Shown here piece by piece: positions 6,902 through 13,310 of a stretch of DNA of 30,746 nucleotides. The number at the start of each line of letters is the position of its first letter. Within the stretch, counting starts at the first letter, position 1. Below the pieces are notes generated by a model. That model saw nothing but the letters and a program-made list of their open reading frames with translations, did not search any database and was not told the DNA's origin. Location: IMG/VR virus record IMGVR_UViG_3300009537_000110, positions 1-30,746 of that record; one strand, written 5' to 3'. Position numbers and translations under genes: made by a program. The stretch comes from a virus.

Positions 6902-7243
6902 ATGAGTGAACGAAAAGAATTAGGAAAAATACAACGAGTGAGTTTTGGGCATGGCGGTTATCAAAATGCCTGTCTTGGGATTGATTTTACGCTTGGCGGC
7001 GATGTTTGGAGTGTCTCCGACACCAAGTCAGCGTGGGACGCTAATTTAATCACGTGTGACGACGACAACAAATGGACTGAGGAAGACAGGGATAAGCAGT
7101 ATGCGGAAATTATGCGCTACATATCTGATTTGCTTCGCGATGCAAAAGTCCACGACGTATCAGGTTTAGAAGGGATTCCCATAGAGGTCACGTTCGAGGG
7201 AATGATCTTAAAGAGCTGGCGTATACTGAAGGAAGTTTTGTGA
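6902..7243 (+). CDS. Conserved phage hypothetical protein
   Basis: 113 aa, with a strong AGGAGGAG ribosome site. The N-terminal GKIQRVSFGHGGYQNACLGI and the following TLGG-x-x-W segment match a widely distributed phage protein type I recognise only as unnamed. The second half is acidic and helical, ending in IPIEVTFEGMILKSWRILKEV. Second gene of the accessory operon. No function assigned. Confidence 0.75.
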   Translation: MSERKELGKIQRVSFGHGGYQNACLGIDFTLGGDVWSVSDTKSAWDANLITCDDDNKWTEEDRDKQYAEIMRYISDLLRDAKVHDVSGLEGIPIEVTFEGMILKSWRILKEVL

Positions 7244-7267
7244 CCCACCCAGAGATAAGGAGGGGAT

Positions 7268-7477
7268 ATGAATATAGAGCTTCAATGGAAGCTATGGGAC
7301 CTTGATAAGGGAGAGGCTCCTGAGTATGCAGTGCAAAGCTGCGAAGACTGGCTGGTGCTTCAGGTGCGTTATGAAAATGCTTACGAAATCAACTACCAAA
7401 CCGGCAAAACAGAAGGCCCTTTTATGGGCGATTGGACTGATATTAAAATTGGAGAAAGGGAGAAGGTAAATGAATGA
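7268..7477 (+). CDS. Hypothetical small protein (69 aa)
   Basis: A small Trp-rich acidic protein (LQWKLWDLDKGEAPEYAVQ, EDWLVLQVRYENAY, GPFMGDWTDIKIGE) with AAGGAGGGG before its ATG. The last 8 bases overlap the next gene. Not recognised. Confidence 0.6.
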   Translation: MNIELQWKLWDLDKGEAPEYAVQSCEDWLVLQVRYENAYEINYQTGKTEGPFMGDWTDIKIGEREKVNE

Positions 7478-7604
7478 TAGCACAGTGTTTATATGGTTAA
7501 TGCTGATTATATTCGCGAGCACTTTAGCTTTTTGCGGCGAACCTGACTTGCACGATAATTTAATCGAGGCAACCAAGCCCTCCATACTCAATAAGGGAGA
7601 ATAG
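7470..7604 (+). CDS. Tiny membrane or secreted peptide (44 aa)
   Basis: 44 residues: a short polar start (MNDST), one hydrophobic stretch VFIWLMLIIFASTLAF, then CGEPDLHDN and a polar tail. The layout resembles a signal anchor or lipoprotein signal; the pre-Cys residues are L-A-F-C, and Phe directly before Cys is atypical for a lipobox. It overlaps the upstream gene by 8 bases and has an AGAAGG site. Function unknown. Confidence 0.5.
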   Translation: MNDSTVFIWLMLIIFASTLAFCGEPDLHDNLIEATKPSILNKGE

Positions 7605-7606
7605 AT

Positions 7607-7885
7607 ATGGGCCAATCAACATATTTTATATGCGAAAACATCGGATGCAGCGGGACAACGCCCGTTGTGTGTGTTCAAACTTGCGAAGGATGGGAAACAA
7701 GGATGGGTATAGCTTTATTCGGCATGACAAATATGGATAAAGCCGGTTTTGAGGCCGCCGACAATAACCCGTTCCACAAGGATTTTTATGACAACTATGT
7801 TTCCGGCAAAGGCGCAACGCAAGAAGAAGCAATAGAAAATATGAAAAAAGACCAGTCTGATATGGCGGAATCGTTATGGTATTAA
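7607..7885 (+). CDS. Hypothetical protein (92 aa)
   Basis: AAGGGAG precedes the ATG. The N-terminal half holds four Cys (F-I-C, G-C-S, V-C-V, T-C-E) in CENIGCSGTTPVVCVQTCEGW, so metal binding is conceivable. The C-terminal half is acidic and helical (GATQEEAIENMKKDQSDMAESLW), recalling small phage proteins with an 'EA-x-x-N-x' helix. It begins 3 bases after the upstream stop. Confidence 0.6.
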   Translation: MGQSTYFICENIGCSGTTPVVCVQTCEGWETRMGIALFGMTNMDKAGFEAADNNPFHKDFYDNYVSGKGATQEEAIENMKKDQSDMAESLWY

Positions 7886-7913
7886 GCAAACCACCAACCC
7901 AGGGAGAAAGTAA

Positions 7914-8162
7914 ATGAGACACTATGATGTCCAATACAAAATAAAGCCTGAGAAGTCCGCGTATATAGCTACCCGGATATGGCGAGTGATAACTTCCGAT
8001 GTAATACGCGCTGCACAGTTGTGTGTTTCTCGGTTCCCAGCCTGCACAGTCATATCTGTAAACGACAAAGGCCAGATTGATTACGTAGATAGCGAACGGC
8101 ACGAAAGACTTACAACCCCATTAACTGATGGAACAAGAGGGCTAACCAATGACCAAAGATGA
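7914..8162 (+). CDS. Hypothetical protein (82 aa)
   Basis: GGGAG site 8 bases before the ATG. A basic protein: YDVQYKIKPEKSAYIATRIWRV, then VIRAAQLCVSRFPACTVISVNDKGQI, which looks like a small alpha/beta fold ending in a hairpin. Overlaps the next gene by 14 bases. Not recognised. Confidence 0.55.
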   Translation: MRHYDVQYKIKPEKSAYIATRIWRVITSDVIRAAQLCVSRFPACTVISVNDKGQIDYVDSERHERLTTPLTDGTRGLTNDQR

Positions 8163-8565
8163 ACTAGAACAACTCAAAGCCCTGGTAGAGAAAGCCCAAA
8201 AGGTACTTGAGAATGAAAAACCACCCGAGTTTCTGCCGGGCGATATTGTAGAGGGTAGTGACACCGAAGAAGACTGGGGTTTAGACCGGTTTATAAAGTT
8301 CAAAGATGCACACAGCTTTCCTTATGTCTGCCATCAAAACGTTTACAAGTATTGCCGCAAGCCCCGGTGCTCTAATATACGTATACGGCACGATGGCAAG
8401 GGAATACCAGAATGGGTTAAAGGGAAACGGGTAATTATTGAATTTCGCAATGGTAAGAGTCAAAAAGATATTATTGGAACTTATAATTATTCGGGCTGCT
8501 GGACGCATGCCAATGGCCCCGACGACATCATGTTCTACACAATTATAGAGGACTGGCCAAAATGA
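8149..8565 (+). CDS. Hypothetical protein with a domain repeated in the next gene
   Basis: 138 aa: an N-terminal coiled-coil-like helix (ELEQLKALVEKAQKVLENE), a linker with LPGDIVEGSD, a middle segment, and a C-terminal beta domain beginning NIRIRHDGKGIPEWVKGKRV and ending with a hydrophobic strand (I-M-FYTIIEDW). The same order (IRI...P...V...K-x-V...G...W...FY) appears in the gene at 8562. Role unknown. Confidence 0.65.
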   Translation: MTKDELEQLKALVEKAQKVLENEKPPEFLPGDIVEGSDTEEDWGLDRFIKFKDAHSFPYVCHQNVYKYCRKPRCSNIRIRHDGKGIPEWVKGKRVIIEFRNGKSQKDIIGTYNYSGCWTHANGPDDIMFYTIIEDWPK

Positions 8566-8957
8566 AAATTGAAAACAACATCGTCACAGATGAACACGGC
8601 AATCAGTACCAGCTAACCGGCACACTGACCCCGATTGAAGATGAAATCGAGATTGGTGAGCTGGTGCATTGTTGGGACCTCGAAAAAGAAGCGGGAATGA
8701 AACGAGTTGGCGCTTACGAAGGACAATCGCTGGACAGTCGTTATATTACACATGGAGTTCATTGGAGGCACATCGCTCGCCCCACGACCTTTCCTGAAAT
8801 CCGCATTAAGTTTAACGGCACTAAATGTCCTAAAGGGGTTGAGGATAAAACAGTGACGGTGTGGTGGAAGGGTGGGACGTTTGACACTAGTACTTACCCT
8901 AAAGGCCGTGATGTTCCATGGCCAGAAATAGACTTCTATTTGGTTCATCGGGATTAG
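8562..8957 (+). CDS. Hypothetical protein, partial paralogue of the upstream gene
   Basis: 131 aa, starting in an ATGA overlap with the previous stop. The N-terminus (NIVTDEHGNQYQLTGTLTPI) is a beta-rich part not found upstream. The C-terminus (EIRIKFNGTKCPKGVEDKTV, then WWKGGTFDTS and a final FYLVHRD) parallels the upstream gene's end. Probably arose by duplication of the C-terminal domain with swapped N-terminal domains. Confidence 0.65.
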   Translation: MKIENNIVTDEHGNQYQLTGTLTPIEDEIEIGELVHCWDLEKEAGMKRVGAYEGQSLDSRYITHGVHWRHIARPTTFPEIRIKFNGTKCPKGVEDKTVTVWWKGGTFDTSTYPKGRDVPWPEIDFYLVHRD

Positions 8958-8965
8958 AGGTTGGG

Positions 8966-9433
8966 ATGGATATCGTTAAACAGTTATTAGACCTGGCAAA
9001 TAAAGAGGGGGTAGAGGTTACTATTCTGCCCAATAACCATTTTCAAATTCACGGTAAATTACTAGTCAACTACTATCCAATATCAAAAAGGCGCACGGCT
9101 TACGTGCGAGGTACAATAAAGGGTCGGCATAATGTTACTCCAAAACAGGCTATCGCAATGGCTTTTGAGCAACCCAGTACTGTTGGTATGCCTGCTAAAC
9201 GTAGAGGGAAAACAAAAGCTAAAAAAGAAAACTTATTAAAGAAACACCCATTTTGCCATTGGTGTAACAGGGGGCTAACAACAGAGTCTGCCACACTTGA
9301 GCATATCATACCGCTAAAACGTGGCGGGCTAGATAATGCAAACAATCGGGTATTAGCCTGCCGGGAATGCAATCATGGTAGAGGTTGCAATATGCCCGAG
9401 CTAAAAATCGTAGCGGCCAAAATACGTGCCTAA
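8966..9433 (+). CDS. HNH endonuclease
   Basis: I chose the ATG at 8966 (GAGG at 8957-8960); 155 aa. The first 70 residues are a small separate domain (DIVKQLLDLANKEGVEVTIL... RGTIKGRHNVTPKQAIAMA) with a basic linker (KRRGKTKAKKE). The C-terminus is a canonical HNH nuclease: FCHWC, TLEHIIPLKRGGLDNANN, LACRECNHGRG, with the two CxxC pairs binding structural zinc and the EH..N..H residues forming the metal/catalytic site. It differs from the two HNH-like genes at 2487 and 22079. Possibly a homing-type or packaging-associated nuclease; the accessory setting favours a mobile or counter-defence role. Confidence 0.85.
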   Translation: MDIVKQLLDLANKEGVEVTILPNNHFQIHGKLLVNYYPISKRRTAYVRGTIKGRHNVTPKQAIAMAFEQPSTVGMPAKRRGKTKAKKENLLKKHPFCHWCNRGLTTESATLEHIIPLKRGGLDNANNRVLACRECNHGRGCNMPELKIVAAKIRA

Positions 9434-9519
9434 TGCCAGGTAGAAGAGCAGCCCCGGCTAGGGGGGCACTCTGTATTCAACCAGTGTCGAGAGCGGCACA
9501 TAACATAAGGAGACTAAAG

Positions 9520-9597
9520 ATGCGTTTGGAAAACGAGTCTGGGGCACTCCATAACTGGAACTGTATTAATAAAAATTATTTATGTCAAGGGCACTGA
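9520..9597 (+). CDS. Very small peptide ORF (25 aa)
   Basis: A 25-codon frame with an ideal AAGGAG site 8 bases before its ATG (9507-9512). The peptide contains two Cys and ends C-Q-G-H. The strong site is the only support. It could be a genuine small protein, the remnant of a longer gene, or chance. Confidence 0.35.
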   Translation: MRLENESGALHNWNCINKNYLCQGH

Positions 9598-9673
9598 GAC
9601 AAGTCCCGCACCACTATAGTCCGGCGGTGGAACGGTCTTTATGTCGTTGTACCCTAAATAACAGGAGAATAAG

Positions 9674-9886
9674 GTGGAGGTAAAAATATTCAAAGTGGTG
9701 CGCCTTGAAGATAGCAAGGATCGCTGTGAAGCCAAGCAAATTGTCAGATGGAATGCAGGGAGGTCATGCTCTTTTGATGCTATTGCGGAACTAGACGGTA
9801 AAAAACTATGCAAACGCCACGCAAATCAACACATAGCAAATTTGGTTTTAGACGGCCATGCCGTGCTCGCTAAAATTAAAAGGTAA
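9674..9886 (+). CDS. Hypothetical protein (70 aa)
   Basis: GTG start with AGGAG 7 bases upstream. The centre has RCEAKQIVRWN...CSFDAIAELDGKKLCKRHANQH, with three Cys and a C-x-x-H pair, which resembles small phage zinc-binding proteins in which 'G-x-x-LC-x-x-HA' ends the motif. Basic C-terminus. Not assigned. Confidence 0.6.
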   Translation: MEVKIFKVVRLEDSKDRCEAKQIVRWNAGRSCSFDAIAELDGKKLCKRHANQHIANLVLDGHAVLAKIKR

Positions 9887-9903
9887 ATAACAGGAGATAT
9901 GTG

Positions 9904-10059
9904 ATGAAAAAACATGAATTTTCAAAGATGAAGCTAGGTGAAGTAGATTTTCTACATTGCGCCAACCTAAAGACCTTCCCAGATTTTAACCGTACCCACA
10001 ATATGACGATTGCTCGTAAGGAAATGGGGGGCGGGGTTGAAATCCGCAGAGTTGCATGA
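9904..10059 (+). CDS. Small hypothetical protein (51 aa)
   Basis: A 51-aa basic protein with AGGAG 10 bases before the ATG. Begins KKHEFSKMKLGEVDFLHC. Its stop overlaps the next start (ATGA), which supports both as translated. Unknown. Confidence 0.5.
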   Translation: MKKHEFSKMKLGEVDFLHCANLKTFPDFNRTHNMTIARKEMGGGVEIRRVA

Positions 10060-10226
10060 ATTACACGATAGACGTGGAGGGTGACAAAATTTCCATTACC
10101 GAATGGGAAATAGAACGCAGAAATATTTATAATTTAATTGGTCAGCACGATGTAGAAATGAATGAGAATATCGAGGCGGCGCTTGATCACTTGTTCGTAT
10201 TAATGAGGTATAAGCCAAAGCCATGA
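10056..10226 (+). CDS. Small acidic protein (56 aa)
   Basis: ATGA-coupled to the previous stop. A beta start (NYTIDVEGDKISITEWEIER) is followed by one helix with EAALDHLFVLM. Not recognised. The overlap is the main evidence that it is expressed. Confidence 0.5.
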   Translation: MNYTIDVEGDKISITEWEIERRNIYNLIGQHDVEMNENIEAALDHLFVLMRYKPKP

Positions 10227-10274
10227 ATAACCAATACTCTCTACCCCTGGCCAGAATAAATAACAGGAGGACAT

Positions 10275-10451
10275 ATGACAGACAGGCACCACTACATAGA
10301 AACCAAAATCTATGACAATGACGGGGATTTGATAAAGATGACTAGCGCTATCGTGCCGGGGGATTATGAATATTCTGTGTCAGACGAAAAGTACTTAGCT
10401 TGGCTGGAAAACAACAGAAAGAAACGCACGATTATCGATGAGGACAAATGA
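10275..10451 (+). CDS. Small hypothetical protein (58 aa)
   Basis: A very strong ribosome site (AGGAGG, 10265-10270, 4 bases before the ATG). A mixed-charge protein (RHHYIETKIYDNDGDLIKM, then YSVSDEKYLAWLENNRKK). Competing starts at 10223 in another frame lack this signal. Confidence 0.55.
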   Translation: MTDRHHYIETKIYDNDGDLIKMTSAIVPGDYEYSVSDEKYLAWLENNRKKRTIIDEDK

Positions 10452-10531
10452 AATCACAATTTAGCTTAAAAAGGAGAACTACTAAACAAGCGTGGAATAG
10501 AAAAGGGAGGCCGATCGACCCCCCTAGTTGA
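10448..10531 (+). CDS. Very small basic peptide ORF (27 aa)
   Basis: ATGA overlap with the preceding stop, then 27 codons rich in Lys and Arg (KSQFSLKRRTTKQAWNRKG...). Its end overlaps the -35 of the downstream promoter. Supported only by the overlap with a well-supported gene. Confidence 0.3.
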   Translation: MKSQFSLKRRTTKQAWNRKGRPIDPPS

Positions 10532-10556
10532 CAATTTTATAGATTTGTCTTATCTT
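10528..10556 (+). promoter_or_regulatory. Sigma70 promoter before the late region
   Basis: TTGACA (10528-10533), 17-base spacer, TATCTT (10551-10556). The perfect -35 and ideal spacing make this the best promoter candidate upstream of the late operon. Transcription would start near 10563. A weaker second candidate (TTGACT at 10965) lies downstream, with a poor -10. Confidence 0.6.
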
Positions 10557-10562
10557 GGTTGT

Positions 10563-11057
10563 GCAAGCAACCGGAATGTAGTTTCAATATTAAGTTTATC
10601 TTATACATCCGCATTTGTCTATAAACAATTCCTTATTGCTCGCCGCTCTTTCTCACGGCTTAGCGCGATAACCAGAACCGTTCGAACAGTCGTACCGATA
10701 CACCCTACAGGTATGGTTGACGCCGTTAGAGTGCTACTAAGCGGCAAAAGTGGCGGGTTTATTGGTGGAATGCGAAAGCAGATACAAGGCCTAAAGCGGA
10801 TAAGTTAGCGCCCTTCTTGGGGTATCAGTCTCTTTCAGTGCTTGTTAGGGAGATGGGTACGGGAAACAGGATAGCCCTTGCAAAGTCAAGGTAGTCCACC
10901 CTTGGGGGAGATGTACCACAAAGAAAAAGCGACCAAATACCAGAAAATCAGCAGATAATAATATTTGACTTTTGCGCGACAGATAGTAAGCTGAACTTGG
11001 TAGTAATTAAAGTTGCCCCCTGAAAACAGAGCCTCAAGCGAACCTTGGGGTTTTTTT
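10563..11057 (+). ncRNA. Predicted leader or noncoding transcript before the late genes
   Basis: This stretch, about 495 bases from the promoter's expected start to the terminator, carries no convincing gene: the open frame at 10545-10808 has no ribosome site and begins inside the promoter. It contains a start-proximal hairpin (GGTTG/CAACC, 10557-10561/10568-10572). It also has a three-part alternative pairing: CCCTTG at 10875-10880 and at 10899-10904 can each pair with CAAGG at 10887-10891. Probably the leader RNA of a Q-regulated late promoter; a stand-alone ncRNA is also possible. Confidence 0.4.
11032..11057 (+). terminator. Intrinsic terminator
   Basis: Stem CCTCAAG (11032-11038) with CTTGGGG (11044-11050), one G-T pair, 5-nt loop, followed by seven T (11051-11057). 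It would end transcripts from the small-gene operon and from the 10528 promoter unless antiterminated. Confidence 0.85.
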
Positions 11058-11085
11058 CGTTGCGTGGCCAATCTTTCAGAAGGTA

Positions 11086-11111
11086 AGTATTTCAGAATAT
11101 TCTAAAATACT
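11086..11111. promoter_or_regulatory. 26-bp near-perfect inverted repeat (operator candidate)
   Basis: AGTATTT (11086-11092) and AAATACT (11105-11111) flank a perfect central AGAATATTCT (11094-11103), with a single mismatched pair (11093/11104). Twelve of the thirteen position pairs match. AT-rich, with no T run after it, so a protein-binding dyad is more likely than a terminator. It lies between two terminators upstream of the late genes. Confidence 0.55.
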
Positions 11112-11128
11112 ACAGGGAACCTCCCTGT
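11112..11128 (+). repeat. Short hairpin adjoining the dyad
   Basis: ACAGGGA (11112-11118) and TCCCTGT (11122-11128) pair perfectly with a 3-nt loop, directly abutting the 26-bp dyad. No T run follows. It may be part of the same regulatory element, or an RNA hairpin. Confidence 0.5.
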
Positions 11129-11217
11129 GTTGTATAACAATTAATCAATTAACCTTGCCTGTGTTTGGCGAGAAAATAGACAATTCGGCGCGGTTTTATT
11201 CCGCAGAGATTCATAAG

Positions 11218-11246
11218 GCCCTGGTTAGTAATAATCGGGGCTTTTT
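11218..11246 (+). terminator. Intrinsic terminator just before the late genes
   Basis: GCCCTG (11218-11223) pairs with CGGGGC (11236-11241), one T-G pair, 12-nt loop, followed by TTTTT (11242-11246). A-T pairs can extend the base. It lies only 31 bases before the gene at 11278, so late transcription from upstream must read through it. Confidence 0.7.
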
Positions 11247-11263
11247 ATTTTGAGGTTACCAGA

Positions 11264-11281
11264 ATGGGTAAACAACTATGA
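11264..11281 (+). promoter_or_regulatory. Five-codon leader frame coupled to the 11278 gene
   Basis: GAGG (11252-11255) stands 8 bases before ATG at 11264, which opens M-G-K-Q-L-stop. Its TGA overlaps the ATG at 11278 as ATGA. The gene at 11278 has no ribosome site of its own at normal spacing, so ribosomes probably start on the mini-frame and reinitiate. Confidence 0.4.
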
Positions 11282-11853
11282 CAGCTGCACTCATTACGAC
11301 ACACCCACGTCAGATATACACATGCCTGGCTGCGGATGCAAAAACAAACCCTATGGTCGCCGGGGTAGGCGTTGATGTAGATGCTCTACTCTTTGAAACC
11401 GACACCAACAACTCATACAGATTTGCCGGCACAACATGGGCGCAGTTCTCCACCAACCAGTCGTTGCATGTCAACATGCAGGCAGGGGTTTGGACGTATG
11501 GTAATTGGCCTGCAACATGGTGGTTGAGTTGGTCAGGCGCAGCCGGTGCAGCAGATAATTCAGTTATTTATACTTCCGGCGATGTTTCGATGTATGACTA
11601 TCACATTATAGAAAACACATCGGGCGAAACGATGGATATTTTTGTGTCCGTAGATGGGACGAACTTTACAACAGCCGCGGCGGCGGTTGAGTTAATTGAT
11701 GACGTGACAACGGGTGGCGGCGTGAAATCAATCACTATCCCCACAACAAAGACCGCAATCTTGAGGGGTAAGTACAAAAAAATCAGGGTTGATCAAAACG
11801 GTGCAGGTGTGCCAGCAGCCGGAGAAGTACGCGGCGCGCATGGGGTAGAATAA
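11278..11853 (+). CDS. Putative virion/fibre-associated protein
   Basis: A 191-aa protein rich in Thr, Ala, Gly and aromatic residues, predicted beta-rich, with no signal peptide. The second half (YDYHIIENTSGETMDIFVSV, then SITIPTTKTAILRGKYKKIRV) reads like a beta-sandwich structural domain. It ends one base into the SGNH-hydrolase gene, so they are a co-translated pair. I infer a host-binding or fibre accessory role from the partner. First gene of the late operon. Confidence 0.6.
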   Translation: MTAALITTHPRQIYTCLAADAKTNPMVAGVGVDVDALLFETDTNNSYRFAGTTWAQFSTNQSLHVNMQAGVWTYGNWPATWWLSWSGAAGAADNSVIYTSGDVSMYDYHIIENTSGETMDIFVSVDGTNFTTAAAAVELIDDVTTGGGVKSITIPTTKTAILRGKYKKIRVDQNGAGVPAAGEVRGAHGVE

Positions 11854-13214
11854 TGCCGATTTATCCACCCGGATTTTTGCCTTATGGATCAGATGATGAT
11901 TCTATTATTCTGCAAAACCCTTTAACGTCTGCCGCGGCTATAACTGGCGAAACCCAAGCCACAGGGACGTTATTAAACGGCATGACATCAGTCGATTTTG
12001 ACTCTATATTAGGCTGTAAGTGTGCGGGTGAGTTTGGTATTAAGTTCGCCAGCCCAACAGGATACGCCGATCTTGAGGTATCTGGCCAGATTAGCTTTGA
12101 AATCGAAGCGTATTTTATGGCTGATTATGATGCAGCGCGCACGAGTACAGGCGTGGAAGGGTTCGATCACACCTCTAATGATTACTTCTTTTCAAGCGCA
12201 AGCGCTGATTCGTCGGCGGTGTACAGTCGGTGGTATATAACGGCAGCCGGAGAAGTCCCTCAAGGCCATATGAGTAATACCGACGCGCAGGTGGGTACTA
12301 CAAGATTAACCGATCTAGGCAAAGACAGATTTTTAAGATGGACAGTAAGCTGGATCGGGGCAATGTTTTATGTCTATGTGGATGGTAAATTAATTAATAG
12401 CGGTGCATATACCAGCCAAACAGATTTATTTAAAAATATTTATATCGGAAATTTCCGTGGCGGGGCGACAGGTAACGGGACGGTGGATTACTATATACGT
12501 AACCTGGTGGTTAGTACCATGCCGGTGATGCTCCCTATAAGTCCTGATTTAGCGCTGGTCCCGATTGGCGGTGATTCTTTTGCTAATAATTCGATGGCAA
12601 CCAATGACCCTAATATTGGTTACGATAACAGTGCTGGTATTGTTGCTGGCGGCGTGTTGGCGGAAAAGGGATTAGGTGCAAACTTTATAACTCGCGGCAC
12701 ATCAGGATCAACAGCAAATACAACCGTTGGGACACAATGGATAACAAGCGCGGACGGCGTTAGCTATTTGGCGGATTTAGTGACCATTGGTGTTTTACAA
12801 TTAGGTACTAATGATGCTCAACTGGCCCCTGCATCCTATGCCACGATTGACTTTGACACAGATTACAAGGCTGTTATTACCTCAGTAATGGCGACTAAAA
12901 CCTATTTAATTATAGGCAACGTCCCAACAGTTAAAACAGCGACAGGCAAAGACACGGCAGATTATGTGACGCAAGTCGCCGAAGTGAATGCAGTTATTAA
13001 TTCAATTCCTGCATGGTGGGATACCAATAACCCATCAAGGGCAGGCGCGATTAAAGTCTATGATTTATTTGGTAAGACTGGGGGAGAAAGCCCAAGCGTT
13101 GATATGTTCACCGGATCATGGACGGGAGCCTATGACGATTTACATATGTCCTCAAGAGGTCGTAAGATTATGGGCGAGTTAATAGCAGAAAAGGTCTTGG
13201 AATTCTTACGTTAA
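11853..13214 (+). CDS. LamG-like plus SGNH-hydrolase virion protein
   Basis: 453 aa. Residues about 1-225 form a beta-rich domain with the concanavalin/LamG signature W-x-x-x-FYVYVDGKLINSG followed by IYIGNF. Residues 230-453 are an SGNH/GDSL esterase: GGDSF near 239 (nucleophile Ser), LGTNDAQ near 318 (block III Asn), and DDLHMS near 428-433 (catalytic Asp and His). Phage enzymes of this form typically deacetylate or cleave acyl groups on surface polysaccharides during adsorption. Placement before terminase rather than beside the tail genes is unusual. Confidence 0.8.
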   Translation: MPIYPPGFLPYGSDDDSIILQNPLTSAAAITGETQATGTLLNGMTSVDFDSILGCKCAGEFGIKFASPTGYADLEVSGQISFEIEAYFMADYDAARTSTGVEGFDHTSNDYFFSSASADSSAVYSRWYITAAGEVPQGHMSNTDAQVGTTRLTDLGKDRFLRWTVSWIGAMFYVYVDGKLINSGAYTSQTDLFKNIYIGNFRGGATGNGTVDYYIRNLVVSTMPVMLPISPDLALVPIGGDSFANNSMATNDPNIGYDNSAGIVAGGVLAEKGLGANFITRGTSGSTANTTVGTQWITSADGVSYLADLVTIGVLQLGTNDAQLAPASYATIDFDTDYKAVITSVMATKTYLIIGNVPTVKTATGKDTADYVTQVAEVNAVINSIPAWWDTNNPSRAGAIKVYDLFGKTGGESPSVDMFTGSWTGAYDDLHMSSRGRKIMGELIAEKVLEFLR

Positions 13215-13218
13215 AGCC

Positions 13219-13247
13219 TTTTATATACCTAATAGGTTTTTATATAC
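13219..13247. repeat. AT-rich direct repeat upstream of terminase
   Basis: TTTTATATAC occurs at 13219-13228 and 13238-13247. Between and overlapping them, ACCT/AGGT can form a small hairpin followed by T residues, giving a weak terminator-like shape. The spacing suits a regulatory site in the 96-base gap before the terminase genes. Function unproven. Confidence 0.3.
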
Positions 13248-13310
13248 TCCAAACCCACCAAACACTTAACACAAACTAACCGCCACCTGCATTGGCGCGG
13301 AGAGAAAATT

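Noticed and set aside
10223-10315. Small frame starting at ATG 10223 in a TGA overlap
   Set aside because: It runs through the strong AGGAGG ribosome site and over the start of the 10275 gene, which has much better support.
10545-10808. Open frame of 87 codons in the gap before the late genes
   Set aside because: Starts with TTG inside the promoter, has no ribosome site, and its composition is unlike the neighbouring genes; treated as part of the leader.
10965-10992. Second promoter candidate, TTGACT with TAAGCT
   Set aside because: The -10 matches only three of six positions and the spacing is 16; much weaker than the promoter at 10528. Kept only as an alternative.
10886-11071. Leftward open frame of 61 codons
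   Set aside because: It runs across the rightward terminator stem and T run and has no promoter or ribosome site of note.
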